Translations under genes and position numbers: made by a program | Shown: piece after piece, positions 34,193 to 44,677 of the stretch | Numbering within the stretch: the stretch's first letter is position 1 | Layout of the letters: every line of letters begins with the position of its first letter | Notes under the pieces: model-generated | What the model was told of the DNA's origin: nothing | The model's database searches: none | The model's input: the letters and a program-made list of their open reading frames with translations, nothing else | NCBI GenBank assembly: GCA_946413265.1 | Contig: CAMKJU010000018.1 | Location: 1-52,682 of the forward strand | Direction: 5' to 3' | Length of the DNA stretch: 52,682 nucleotides | Source: an uncultured Lentisphaerota bacterium | GTDB taxonomy: Bacteria > Verrucomicrobiota > Kiritimatiellia > RFP12 > UBA1067

Positions 34193-35932
34193 TTAGTCCA
34201 GCCAGGTCCAGAAGTATGCGTAAGCGGCAACGACGCAGCCGACGACGATAAGCGACGCGACCACATCTACCCAGTTCCACGACTCGCGGTTCATCTTGCG
34301 GTATTCGGACGACAAGCAGCTGAAGTTGAGTCCGTCCAGGTGGGCCGAGTCAGGCGCGGGCGCCATGAGCGAGGCGACAATTACGATGCCGATTGAAAGC
34401 GCGAGCAGTATGCCGGAGAAGTAGAAGTCGGGAATGAACGCGCATCCCTCTGTTCCGCCCCAGAGGGCGTTCGCGGCGAGCTTGGCCATACCGAGGATAA
34501 ATCCGACTGAAAGTCCCCACACTGCGCCCTTCAGGTTCATGCGCTTCCAGAAGAGGCCGAGCACGAACACGGCGACGATCGGCGGCGCGAGGAATGACTG
34601 CACTGCCTGGATGTACTTGTAGAGTCCGCCACCTGCGATGGACTTCATGATCGGGAGCCACAGAAGGCCGAGCGCCGTCATGGAGACCGTCGTGACGCGC
34701 CCAATGGTGACGAGACGGCGCTGTGAGGCTTCTGGCTTGAGTTTCTGGTACACGTCGACCGTGAAGAGCGTCGAAACCGAGTTGAAGAGCGACGCGAGCG
34801 AACTCATGAGCGCGGCGATCATGCCGGCCACGACGAGTCCGCGGAAACCCACGGGCAGAAGCGACTGCACGAGCGTGGGAAACACTGCGTCGCCGTTCAG
34901 CGCGCCGCCCTCTTTGAGCGGGATTGCGAACTGCGCGCCGTTGACGACCACGTGGTTGTGGTGGAGCGCGAAGCCGAGCATTCCAGGGACGAGGAACAGG
35001 AACACCGGCGCGAGCTTCAGGAAGCCGCCCCAGAGCGCACCGCGCCGCGCATTCGTAAGGTTCTTCGCGGCGAGCGTGCGCTGGATGATGAACTGGTCAG
35101 TACACCAGTACCACACGCCGATCGTTACGGACGCGACGACAACGCCGAGCCACGGGAGCGAATTGTGCGAAAGCGAGTGCCAGAGGCCGAACTGTTCGAC
35201 GTTGCCCGTCGACTTGATAGTCTGTTTCAGGACCGCCCAGCCGTCCGCAATGCCATGCGCCGTTGCGCCGTCCGCGAGCGGAACGCCCGAGTTGCCGAGG
35301 TGGTAGAGCGCGAAGCCCGTCACGGACAACGTTCCGGCGAGGATGATGAACGTCTGCACAAGGTCGGTGTAGACGACAGCAGAGAGTCCGCCGATGGACG
35401 AGTACACGCCCGCGAGGACGACGGTCAGCACCGCGCCGATCCAGAACGAGCTTACCACCGTGCCGCCAATCGTAAGGGACACCTCTGGCATCATCACCTC
35501 GAAGAAGAGCGCGCCCGCGTACACGGTAACGGAGATCTTCGTAAGGACGTACGCCGCGAGCGAGACGAGGGAGAGTATCCAGCGGGCTTTCGGTCCGAAC
35601 CGCCTCTCAAGGAACTCCGGCATCGTAGAGACGCCAGAGTTGTAGTAGAATGGCAGGAACACCCAGCTCATCATCACCAGCACCCATGCGTGGAATTCCC
35701 AGTGCGCCATTGAAAGACCCGTCAAGGCACCTTGTCCCGCAAGGCCGATCAGGTGCTCCGAGCCGATGTTCGCCGCGAAGATCGAGGCACCAATGGCGAG
35801 CCATCCCACGCTGCGTCCGCCGAGAAAGAGGTCTTTCTCCGTTTCAATGCGTTTACGCCGCATCGTGAACACCACCACGCCCGCGAGGAGCGCAAAGTAT
35901 GCCAGAATCATCGTCCAGTCTAGTGCTGTCAT
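34193..35932 (-). CDS. Sodium:solute symporter (SSS/SGLT family)
   Basis: A 579-residue inner-membrane transporter with about 14 hydrophobic segments. The SSS signature region DLFLGGRSVGWLAIGASIFA is followed by ANIGSEHLIGLAGQGA, then GFRGLVVAGMIAALMSSLAS and FNSVSTLFTVDVYQ, conserved around the sodium site. SGLT-type members carry sugars with sodium. The gene stands between the xylulokinase and GH106 genes (gaps of 14 and 21 bases), so it probably imports a mono- or oligosaccharide released by the rhamnosidase. The exact substrate is not readable. Confidence 0.93.
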   Translation of the reverse strand: MTALDWTMILAYFALLAGVVVFTMRRKRIETEKDLFLGGRSVGWLAIGASIFAANIGSEHLIGLAGQGALTGLSMAHWEFHAWVLVMMSWVFLPFYYNSGVSTMPEFLERRFGPKARWILSLVSLAAYVLTKISVTVYAGALFFEVMMPEVSLTIGGTVVSSFWIGAVLTVVLAGVYSSIGGLSAVVYTDLVQTFIILAGTLSVTGFALYHLGNSGVPLADGATAHGIADGWAVLKQTIKSTGNVEQFGLWHSLSHNSLPWLGVVVASVTIGVWYWCTDQFIIQRTLAAKNLTNARRGALWGGFLKLAPVFLFLVPGMLGFALHHNHVVVNGAQFAIPLKEGGALNGDAVFPTLVQSLLPVGFRGLVVAGMIAALMSSLASLFNSVSTLFTVDVYQKLKPEASQRRLVTIGRVTTVSMTALGLLWLPIMKSIAGGGLYKYIQAVQSFLAPPIVAVFVLGLFWKRMNLKGAVWGLSVGFILGMAKLAANALWGGTEGCAFIPDFYFSGILLALSIGIVIVASLMAPAPDSAHLDGLNFSCLSSEYRKMNRESWNWVDVVASLIVVGCVVAAYAYFWTWLD

Positions 35933-35946
35933 TTTTTCATCTCCTT

Positions 35947-37305
35947 TTACTTTGCCGTTTCAATCGCCCGTGCAGCAAGCAGAGCACCGCCAAGGGCGGC
36001 GGAATCGGACACTTCGAGCGTCCGGGCGTCCGCGCCGAACATCTCGCGGATCGTCGCGAGAATGCCCTTGGAGCGCGAAGCTCCGCCCGTCACGTAAATG
36101 GTTTTGAAGTCGCCGATCCACCGAGTCCGCTCGCGCATGTTCGCAATCTGTCCTTCCACAATGGCGCGGATACGCACCTCGGGCGCAGCGGCGTTCCAGT
36201 CGAAGTTCGCCTCGATGCCCGTCGCGTCGTGCTTCGGCGTAAGCTCAGTCTCGAAGTACGGGAACGCGCGCTTGCCGCCGTTGCCGGAGGGCGTGAGCGC
36301 GAATGCAGTCTCGTCGAAGAATGTCCAGTCCGCACCGCAATCGCGCCGCACGCGGTCGCGCGCAAGCGAACCGTTCTTGAAGCAGGAAAGCGACATGAAC
36401 CCGCCAGCCGGGTTGCCGAAAACGTGTCCGTAGCCGTCCGGATCCGTACGGAAGTCCGGCATCGCCGCAAAAAACGTATCGCTCGTGCCGAGCGAAATCA
36501 CCGCGCAGCCGGGCGTCGCCGCGCCGCATCCAACGAGCGAGGCGGGGTTGTCGCCGGTGAACGGCGCCACTGGGATGCCGGGCCGCAGACCGAATTCCGC
36601 GAACCGCTCCGCAAGTTTGAGAGGAGCGTCGCCCGGCTTGTGGATGCGCGGCAGTTTCGCGAGCAGCCCAGGTGCGGCGAATCCGCAGATTTCCTCGTCC
36701 CACGCGAGCGTCTGTAGGTTCATGAGATTCATGCCCGCGCCGTCACCCGTCTCGATCGGCGCGTCCGTGCCCGTCAAGACGGACGTCAGATACGAACTAA
36801 GTAGATGGACGCGCGTCGTGCGCGCCCACGCTTCGGGGTCTTCCTTTGCGAACTTCATCGCCTGCGCGGCGGCAAAGCGCTCGATCGCGGGCGAACCGGT
36901 GCGTGCGCGCAGCGCCTCGCCGAAGCGGGCGTCCAGCGCCGACACCTCATCGCCCGTGGAGGAGTCCATCCAGATAGGGCTCTCCGCACGGGAATAGCTT
37001 CCGTCGGCGGCGAGATACACGGTCGCGTGCTGCTGGGCGTCGCCACCAACGGCGGCAATCTCGTCCATCGGCGCGCCGCCGTCGCGCAAACGCGCCAGCA
37101 CGAGCTCCAGACCCTTCACCCACATCGCGGGGTTGGCACGCCGCACGCGCGCATCGGCGTTCGGCAGAAAACCGTCGGGCGAGCCAAATTCCGGCAGGTC
37201 CTTTCCGTAGTTCACCGCCGCCGAGGCGACAACACGTCCCGCGGCCGTATCGTACACGACCGCCTTCGTCCCTTGCGTGGACGAGTCGATTCCTAGTGTC
37301 AGCAT
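35947..37305 (-). CDS. xylB: FGGY-family carbohydrate kinase, probable xylulokinase
   Basis: A 452-residue sugar kinase. Phosphate-binding motif GIDSSTQGTKAVVYD is at the N-terminus, GGDAQQHATVYL contacts substrate, ISLGTSDTFFA is phosphate loop 2 and VTGGASRSKGILATI is the adenosine motif. The insertion pattern fits xylulokinases more than rhamnulo-, glycero- or fuculokinases, but specificity by eye is limited. It would phosphorylate D-xylulose for the pentose pathway. Ten bases or so separate it from the radical SAM gene upstream. Confidence 0.85.
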   Translation of the reverse strand: MLTLGIDSSTQGTKAVVYDTAAGRVVASAAVNYGKDLPEFGSPDGFLPNADARVRRANPAMWVKGLELVLARLRDGGAPMDEIAAVGGDAQQHATVYLAADGSYSRAESPIWMDSSTGDEVSALDARFGEALRARTGSPAIERFAAAQAMKFAKEDPEAWARTTRVHLLSSYLTSVLTGTDAPIETGDGAGMNLMNLQTLAWDEEICGFAAPGLLAKLPRIHKPGDAPLKLAERFAEFGLRPGIPVAPFTGDNPASLVGCGAATPGCAVISLGTSDTFFAAMPDFRTDPDGYGHVFGNPAGGFMSLSCFKNGSLARDRVRRDCGADWTFFDETAFALTPSGNGGKRAFPYFETELTPKHDATGIEANFDWNAAAPEVRIRAIVEGQIANMRERTRWIGDFKTIYVTGGASRSKGILATIREMFGADARTLEVSDSAALGGALLAARAIETAK

Positions 37306-37314
37306 GGAGCCTCC

Positions 37315-38772
37315 TTATGTTTTGCGGAAATCGAACAGATGCCCAAGCAGTGATCGGATTCCGCGGTAGTAGAAACCAAAGTCAAAAAGGGTACGGGTGG
37401 AGAGCAGACGACGCAACAGCGCCTGGGGCTGGAAGAAGCCGCTGTAGACCCGACGAACGGCCTTCTTGATTTCGTCCTCGGAGACGAACGGCGTCTTCGT
37501 GATCTGGCGACGCATGTCGTACTCGTCCCAGTCGAGCGTCGTGAGGCCGTCTTTCTCCTTCAGCTCCTTGAAGAGCGGCGTACCAGGATAGGGAATCGTC
37601 ATCGTACACTGGAGCGTAGACGCCCATCCCTTCGCGAGCATCTTGCGCGCGAGGCACACCGTGTTGGCGATCTCCTTCGGACCTTCCCAGGCGTGTCCGA
37701 ACATGAACGTGAGGTGCACGTCGAGCCCCGCCTTGTGCGCCCACTCAGCGCCCTTCTCAACGTCCTCGACCTTCAGCGCCTTGACGAAACGGTCGAGCGT
37801 ATCCTGGTTGGCAGATTCCACGCCGAAGAGCACGAGGCGGAATCCAGCCTTGCGCATGAGCTTGTAGTCATCGAACGTGAGGCGTCCGAAGCGCATGTTG
37901 CAGTCTATGCGCAGTTTCTTGTTGTAGCCGCGCTTGATAATCTCCTCGCAGAACGTCTTCATCCACGCGCCCACGGGGAACGATCCGGAGTCATCCATGA
38001 TCTCCTTCACGCCGTAGCGTTCGATGAGGTCGCCGATCTCGTTCACCACGTCGATGGGGTCACGCGTGCGGTAATGCGGGTAGAGCGTGGTCCAGCTGCA
38101 GAACGTACATTTCGCGTGCCAACAGTCGCGTCCGGACATGATGTAGGTACCGGGCGTGCGGCGGAAGTTGCCGTTTTTCACGGCGTAGAGCTTCCAGTGG
38201 CAGAGGTCGCGGTCGATCCAAGGCGCGGCGTTTAGGTCGTGGTTAAGCTGGAAGCGTCCCGTGTTCTTCACCTCGCCGCCGTCGCGGTACCAGATGCCCG
38301 GCTCGAACTTTGCCGGATCGAATCCCGACGAGACGAGGTTCATCACGAGGAAGTCCCAGTCGCCGCCAGTGACTACGTAGTCCACAGGGCACGCCGCCAT
38401 CGTCTCGTCCGGCAGCGCTGTCACGTGGTCGCCAACGAACACCACTTTCGCGTGCGCCCCGACGGGCGTGGACTTGAACGCCTCCACCCATTTCCAGTGG
38501 CGCTTTACGACGGGTGTCTTGGTCTCGACAACGACAAGATCTGGCTTCGCGTCGGCGAGCCGCCGCTCGAACTCCTCGGGCGTCCACTCCTCCGCGATGC
38601 CGTCCAGCCAAACAGCATCGTGCCCCGCCTTCTTCGCCATCGTGGCCGCAGTTGCGGGCACGACGGGGAAGATATAGGTGGGGCGCGAGAACCACTGGAA
38701 CTGCCGATTCTGGGAGAGGAGCGGAACGCCCCTCTCCGAGGGCAGCGGTGGATATGCGAAGGCAATTACCAC
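37315..38772 (-). CDS. B12-binding-type radical SAM protein
   Basis: A 485-residue protein. The N-terminal domain (about 1-140) has the B12-binding fold order (VVIAFAYPPLPSERGVPLL, then AKKAGHDAVWLDGI and KPDLVVVETKTPV) but no DxHxxG cobalamin-histidine motif. The radical SAM core starts near residue 205 with GRDCWHAKCTFCSW. The cysteines are spaced CX4CX2C rather than the usual CX3CX2C. Later motifs include KKLRIDCNMRFGRLTFDD and LVLFGVESANQDTLDRFVK. The GTG start at 38772 overlaps the DUF481 stop; the longer frame to 38871 runs inside that gene. Substrate unknown; relatives methylate or rearrange complex molecules. Confidence 0.85.
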   Translation of the reverse strand: MVIAFAYPPLPSERGVPLLSQNRQFQWFSRPTYIFPVVPATAATMAKKAGHDAVWLDGIAEEWTPEEFERRLADAKPDLVVVETKTPVVKRHWKWVEAFKSTPVGAHAKVVFVGDHVTALPDETMAACPVDYVVTGGDWDFLVMNLVSSGFDPAKFEPGIWYRDGGEVKNTGRFQLNHDLNAAPWIDRDLCHWKLYAVKNGNFRRTPGTYIMSGRDCWHAKCTFCSWTTLYPHYRTRDPIDVVNEIGDLIERYGVKEIMDDSGSFPVGAWMKTFCEEIIKRGYNKKLRIDCNMRFGRLTFDDYKLMRKAGFRLVLFGVESANQDTLDRFVKALKVEDVEKGAEWAHKAGLDVHLTFMFGHAWEGPKEIANTVCLARKMLAKGWASTLQCTMTIPYPGTPLFKELKEKDGLTTLDWDEYDMRRQITKTPFVSEDEIKKAVRRVYSGFFQPQALLRRLLSTRTLFDFGFYYRGIRSLLGHLFDFRKT

Positions 38773-39782
38773 TTGTAGCCGAGGCCGAGCGTGTAGCGGA
38801 AGTCGCTCTTCTTCGTGTGCGGACCGGGAGCCGAGTTGTAGTCCCATTCGATCTTGCCGAGGAGCGTCCACGCGGCGTCAAGCGCGTATTCGCAGCCGAC
38901 GTCGGCGTCGATCAGATAGGCGTCGGCCCAGTCGCTCACGTCGGGCAGGTACTCAAGGTTGTGCGTAAAGGAGAGCTTGTCGACCCAGCGGGGCGTCCAG
39001 GAGGCGTGGTGCGCGTAGCGGAACGTGCAGCGATCGTCATCCTTATTATGCTCGTACTTCTCCTTGATGTAGGTGAGGCCGACTTCCTGGTTGAAGGACC
39101 ACTTGCCGGTGGACTCGAATGTCTGTCCGTCAAGCCACTGGTAGCCCATGCCGAGACCGGCGCGGTAACGGTACTGGAGGTCGTTGATGCCGTCGCGCTC
39201 GTACCGCCCGTTGACGTAGGAATAGACCTTCGTCGCCCAGAAGTGGTCGAACTGCGAACCGAGGTCGATGCGGTCCTCGGTCTTCTCCTTATTGTAGCGG
39301 CTCGTACCGTTCTGCGCGAAGTAGTATCCGAAGTTAACAGTCAGGCGGTCCTTCTCCCAGCGGCGGTTGAGGTCGGCGAGCACCGTGGCCTTCTCGCTCA
39401 CCGTGTTACCGCGCGCGGCCGTGCCGCTGAAGCCCAGGCTGCCGTGCCAGGCCTCCTCTTCGGGGTTGACGGCCTTGACGTCGTCGATGTCCAGCTCTTC
39501 CTTGTTGAGCGTGTACTTGCCGTCCTTCATCGCCACAACGCCATCGCGGCGCGAGCGGTCGTTATACTGAACGGTCGCAGACTTCTTCGTATCGATGGAG
39601 GAGAGCTTGTCCAGCTTGACCTTCACCTCGCCGACATCGTCGGACTTGAAGGTGACTTCGCCGCCGGTGATGCGCACGACTTCGCCTTCAAGACGAGAAC
39701 CGCTCTTGAACACGAGCGTATCGGCCGTCGCGGCCAACGCGCACGCAGCGGCCAGTGCCGCAAACATTAATTTGTTCGACAT
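38766..39782 (-). CDS. DUF481 family outer-membrane beta-barrel protein
   Basis: A 338-residue exported protein. MSNKLMFAALAAACALAATA is a signal peptide. Residues about 22-75 form a small SH3-like domain (LVFKSGSRLEGEVVRITGG, VKVKLDKLSSI). From about 110 onward, alternating aromatic strands (WHGSLGFSGTAARGN, TVNFGYYFAQNG, YRAGLGMGYQWLDGQTF) end in LGLGYKW, a terminal-strand signal for BAM insertion. The ATG at 39782 begins the signal peptide; the longer frame to 39872 crosses the promoter. First gene of the sugar-locus transcript, where it might act as a porin or envelope sensor. Confidence 0.88.
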   Translation of the reverse strand: MSNKLMFAALAAACALAATADTLVFKSGSRLEGEVVRITGGEVTFKSDDVGEVKVKLDKLSSIDTKKSATVQYNDRSRRDGVVAMKDGKYTLNKEELDIDDVKAVNPEEEAWHGSLGFSGTAARGNTVSEKATVLADLNRRWEKDRLTVNFGYYFAQNGTSRYNKEKTEDRIDLGSQFDHFWATKVYSYVNGRYERDGINDLQYRYRAGLGMGYQWLDGQTFESTGKWSFNQEVGLTYIKEKYEHNKDDDRCTFRYAHHASWTPRWVDKLSFTHNLEYLPDVSDWADAYLIDADVGCEYALDAAWTLLGKIEWDYNSAPGPHTKKSDFRYTLGLGYKW

Positions 39783-39818
39783 GTTTTCCTTTACCTTTTT
39801 GGGGTGATGAATTATGTA

Positions 39819-39847
39819 ATTATACCATATTGCCCCGCATCTGTGAA
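39819..39847 (-). promoter_or_regulatory. Promoter of the DUF481-led sugar locus
   Basis: TTCACA (39842-39847), 17-base spacer and TATAAT (39819-39824) with an extended TGG just upstream. The ATG at 39782 lies 36 bases downstream. All genes from DUF481 to uxuA follow with gaps of at most 21 bases, so this may drive the entire 10-kb locus. Confidence 0.65.
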
Positions 39848-39858
39848 CCATAAACACG

Positions 39859-40743
39859 TCACGAATAAACATTTAGGTAGAAAAGCGGGAAATAGAGCAG
39901 CGCGGGGATGAAGAGAATCGAGTCAAACATGTCAAGGAAACCGCCCATGCCCGCTGGCATGAACGTAGCTGAGTCCTTCACGCCGCACGCACGCTTGAAA
40001 CGGGACTCGATCAGGTCCCCCACAGTGGCAAGCAGTGCTATCAGCGCCCCGACAGCAGCAGCGAGCGGATACGTCAGCAAGTTCCATGCGTTCACGACCG
40101 ACCCCCACCCATTGTGGCGCGCGATGGCGAGAAACACGCACGCCGTGGCCGCCGAGAAGAGCATCGAGCCGAACAACCCCTCCCATGACTTCTTGGGCGA
40201 AATCGACGGACACATCTTGTGCTTCCCGAACGCCATGCCGAACGCGAACCCGCCTGTGTCCGAGAACTTCGCCGTCGCGATAAGCGCGAACAGTGTGTAG
40301 AGTCCGATACGCGGCGCATCCGGCGCGGCACCGAGGTCGATGACCTTCAGGAAATACGAAAACAGAAACGGCACGTAGAAGAACCCGAGCATGGTCGTCG
40401 CGATCGAGCCCGCCGGATTCGCGTAGCGCTGGCGAAAAAGCACCCATGTACACAACACAAAGAACGCAATGACGAATGCGAACGGCGTGAAAAAGCACAC
40501 CGGCCCCGAAAGCACATTCGCGTCCATGTATCCCGTACAAAGAACCCACGCCGCGCCCGCAATAATGCCAAACCACGTAACCGGCTCATATCGCTTTGCA
40601 AGCTGATAGAACTCCAGCTGCGCGAGACATGAAAGTACCAGCACAATCCCGCCAACGGCCTTCAGCGGACACCACAGGAATAGCGCGATGACTCCTACGC
40701 CGACGGACATCCCTGTTAACGTGCGATGCATAACATGATTCAT
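39859..40743 (-). CDS. cdsA: Phosphatidate cytidylyltransferase
   Basis: A 294-residue integral membrane enzyme making CDP-diacylglycerol. About eight hydrophobic helices are followed by the family signature region SRFKRACGVKDSATFMPAGMGGFLD (shown in parts: SRFKRACGVKDS, then MPAGMGGFLD). The usual His of GHGG is Met here. KTKYSWEG-like SPKKSWEGLFGS is also present. The ATG at 40743 overlaps the methyltransferase stop (ATGA), so translation of this essential gene is probably coupled to the restriction-modification pair. The longer frame to 40815 lies in the methyltransferase gene. Confidence 0.93.
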   Translation of the reverse strand: MNHVMHRTLTGMSVGVGVIALFLWCPLKAVGGIVLVLSCLAQLEFYQLAKRYEPVTWFGIIAGAAWVLCTGYMDANVLSGPVCFFTPFAFVIAFFVLCTWVLFRQRYANPAGSIATTMLGFFYVPFLFSYFLKVIDLGAAPDAPRIGLYTLFALIATAKFSDTGGFAFGMAFGKHKMCPSISPKKSWEGLFGSMLFSAATACVFLAIARHNGWGSVVNAWNLLTYPLAAAVGALIALLATVGDLIESRFKRACGVKDSATFMPAGMGGFLDMFDSILFIPALLYFPLFYLNVYS

Positions 40744-42278
40744 AATGGCAACTCCATTTGACGCGATGACGTTGTATTCTTTTCGTATCCCATCCACTTG
40801 GCGAGGGCGCGACACGGAACATTTCCAAGTTCCTTTGGCTCTATCTTCTGTAATCCCCCGCCGTAAGAACGTCCTGCCTGCGTGATTTCATCCGCAGATA
40901 TCTCCAGAAGCATGTTCCACAACTCCTCTCGCCGCTCACCGTCATCGCCAAGGTACTCAGCCAAAAAACCCTTGGGGTAAAGCATCAGAAACGAGTTTGT
41001 GGCTATAGCACGCGAGTCATTGAGAATGAACCTCACGGGGGGGGTACCCGCGCCACTGCCCCTTCCCATGTACGAACACAGAATCGGCGCCGGTTCACGT
41101 TGCTCCTGCGCATACCAAACATTCCGTGACGCGCAGAGATTGCGATGGGAAGTCTCGGCAATGCCAGACTCAAGATAGGCGCGTACCGGCATCGGCAACT
41201 CTTCCATCTCATATCCGGTGCAATCCAGAAGAAAACGTCTGTCGGCGTTGGCGGGAATGCCGAGGTCGTCCGCCGTAACATGCTCAACCTTCAGATGCCG
41301 CGGACTGGGAAGGATCGGTTTCAAGAAATCGCCAGGAATGCATTTCGCACGCGCGGACTCCTCATCTAGGACAAAAAAATTGTTGTCTCCAGTAGCTATG
41401 CCCCGACGGATTTCAAAACAGTCTCCCAAACGCAACCCACTCTCAGAAGAACATCTGGGGCACGGTGGCCATTTCGCATTTCGCCGCAGTTCGTCCAACC
41501 TGAAGGTTCGCCTCGTCGTCGGCCTTTCAATATCCCGACCGCCCGTGAAAAGCACGTCCTCTCCATCAGGAGGAAGATTCGCGAACCAGACAACACATGA
41601 GGAAACAAGCGCATCATCGAAACGGACGTCTTCTGTGTCAAACCGATGTACACGCAGCAACTTGACACATCGAGTAAAAAAGGTGCGTAAGACCTCACCA
41701 TAATTTACTGACATCCACTCAGATGGTATCAGCCAGACGCCAACGGCCCCTTCCCTCATCCACGCCCGCGAAAGAAGCAGAAAATGACAGTACAGCCCGG
41801 CGAGTCCTGAAATGCGAAGTCCAACGCGACGCAGCACCAATGACTGAAGATGCCGCTTGCGCTCAGGACCAAGCGCATGGTGCCGTACATACGGGGGATT
41901 GGCAAAAACCACATCTGCCACGCGCTCTGGTTTCGCCGCTGTGAAGTCGCCCTTTTGAATGTCACATCTGGAGTTTCCCCACAACTTCACGGCAGCAGCA
42001 TAAAAGTCATCGTCTAGTTCACACGCCCGTACTTTCACGAGTCTCTTCCCTAGCACAGATAACATCGCCGAAACGAAAGCCCCCGTTCCCATAGACGGCT
42101 CCAATGCCGTCAATCTCCCCATTCCCTTCAGATAGGGAACCGTTTCCCGCACAATCGCGGATGCCAAAGCCCCAGGGGTTGCGAACTGCCCCATCCTCCG
42201 TCGCTCATCAAGCGTCTTGTTCGCATCAATGGCCGTTTGCAAATCAAGGCGAACATTCTCTTTTTCCTTCAGCGTCAT
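40740..42278 (-). CDS. DNA adenine N6-methyltransferase of a XamI-type restriction-modification system
   Basis: A 512-residue gamma-class-like N6-adenine methyltransferase. The SAM site LEPSMGTGAF is at residues 59-68 and the catalytic NPPY is at 127-130 (VVFANPPYVRHH). The C-terminal half is a target-recognition region with a CPRC zinc-ribbon-like start and a TGDNNFFVL segment. The ATG at 42278 overlaps the endonuclease stop (ATGA) and is preferred over 42323. It should protect the sites cut by the neighbouring XamI-like enzyme. GC content is lower than in flanking genes, pointing to acquisition. Confidence 0.9.
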   Translation of the reverse strand: MTLKEKENVRLDLQTAIDANKTLDERRRMGQFATPGALASAIVRETVPYLKGMGRLTALEPSMGTGAFVSAMLSVLGKRLVKVRACELDDDFYAAAVKLWGNSRCDIQKGDFTAAKPERVADVVFANPPYVRHHALGPERKRHLQSLVLRRVGLRISGLAGLYCHFLLLSRAWMREGAVGVWLIPSEWMSVNYGEVLRTFFTRCVKLLRVHRFDTEDVRFDDALVSSCVVWFANLPPDGEDVLFTGGRDIERPTTRRTFRLDELRRNAKWPPCPRCSSESGLRLGDCFEIRRGIATGDNNFFVLDEESARAKCIPGDFLKPILPSPRHLKVEHVTADDLGIPANADRRFLLDCTGYEMEELPMPVRAYLESGIAETSHRNLCASRNVWYAQEQREPAPILCSYMGRGSGAGTPPVRFILNDSRAIATNSFLMLYPKGFLAEYLGDDGERREELWNMLLEISADEITQAGRSYGGGLQKIEPKELGNVPCRALAKWMGYEKNTTSSRQMELPL

Positions 42279-43234
42279 AATCCCATGTGCTCCATGTCGG
42301 AGATTCGATGTTCCCATATCCAATCTATCCCCTCGGCCGCCTCATAACCAAGATACCCACTGTCAAAATATCCACACAGGAAAAGAAGGAAACGGACGTC
42401 ATTACCATACGTCAATTTCAACTGAGAAATCTTTTGCGCCTCCTCCTTCCGCCGCTTGTTGACATTCGCAAAATCGCCCGCCGACTTCGCCTCGAGAAAA
42501 ATCGGGACATCGCCTTGTGCGGCGGACAAAGGTTGAATGGCAACATCTACGGGAATATTGACGCGGCTGTCACTACCTGTAGCCACTTTGACGTTCACAT
42601 TAAGGTGAAATGCAAAGTCACCCGGCTTCATTTGGGAAATGTTGCTTGGAGAAGTCTTCACATAGCCTTTTGCGGCAAGCCATGCCGTTATCGCTTTCAG
42701 TTGCCTTTTTTCCTGAGCGTTCCTAATTATGGGGTCTGAGAGAGAACCACAAAGGCGATCGGCCACAACCAGGGCCGCGCGCGAACGTTGCACAGATGTC
42801 GGCAAAGATCGCGCTCCATTCAACCACGGCATGAGATCAACGTCAAACATGCCCTTTAGAACAGGCACAATTTTCTCAGCATTGGCAAGCAATTTTCCCG
42901 ATGACCGTGACGGCGGGCGATCAAGACTTTCAAGTCTCTTGACCACAGAAGGTGAGATTCCAGAAAGCCCAGCCAAACGGTCACGCGCCAATGGAGGACA
43001 AGTCATCTGCCGAAGGACTGGCAATGTTTGTGGAGCCAAGACCAAAGTTGCTGCCGCAAGGTCCTTACCACAATTCGTGGCTTCAAAGACTTCCTCAACC
43101 TGCTCTCTTGCCGACAGGCGCGCCTCCCTAAAAGTGGTTGGAGCAAAGGCGAGAAACCATTCATTGTAAAAGTCGACGGACTTTTCAATATCACGCTTCC
43201 ACGCGTCAACCTTATCTCGATTGATGGCTTTCAC
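42275..43234 (-). CDS. XamI-family type II restriction endonuclease
   Basis: A 319-residue enzyme. The start (DKVDAWKRDIEKSVDFYNEW and APTTFREAR) and overall length match XamI-family endonucleases. A PD-(D/E)xK site is visible: P228, D230 (NIPVDVAI), then E248-A-K250 (IFLEAKSAGDF). XamI cuts GTCGAC; the same site here is inference. Residues 82-105 resemble a helix-turn-helix. It lies 27 bases after purA and overlaps the methyltransferase by four bases. AT-rich codon use relative to purA suggests horizontal transfer of the pair. Confidence 0.85.
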   Translation of the reverse strand: MKAINRDKVDAWKRDIEKSVDFYNEWFLAFAPTTFREARLSAREQVEEVFEATNCGKDLAAATLVLAPQTLPVLRQMTCPPLARDRLAGLSGISPSVVKRLESLDRPPSRSSGKLLANAEKIVPVLKGMFDVDLMPWLNGARSLPTSVQRSRAALVVADRLCGSLSDPIIRNAQEKRQLKAITAWLAAKGYVKTSPSNISQMKPGDFAFHLNVNVKVATGSDSRVNIPVDVAIQPLSAAQGDVPIFLEAKSAGDFANVNKRRKEEAQKISQLKLTYGNDVRFLLFLCGYFDSGYLGYEAAEGIDWIWEHRISDMEHMGL

Positions 43235-43261
43235 GTTGGCTTCTCCAAATCACACATCCAC

Positions 43262-44611
<1,350 letters not shown>

Positions 44612-44634
44612 CTACTTCTCCTTCAACGGTGAAT

Positions 44635-44643
44635 AGTATATCA
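44635..44643 (-). promoter_or_regulatory. Extended -10 box (TGATATACT) of purA
   Basis: TGATATACT ends 26 bases before the GTG start, with room for the AGGAG ribosome site. The expected leader is about 20 bases. No clear -35 is present. Confidence 0.6.
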
Positions 44644-44677
44644 CATTTGACCCTCTCGCGGGAGATAGACCGATAAT

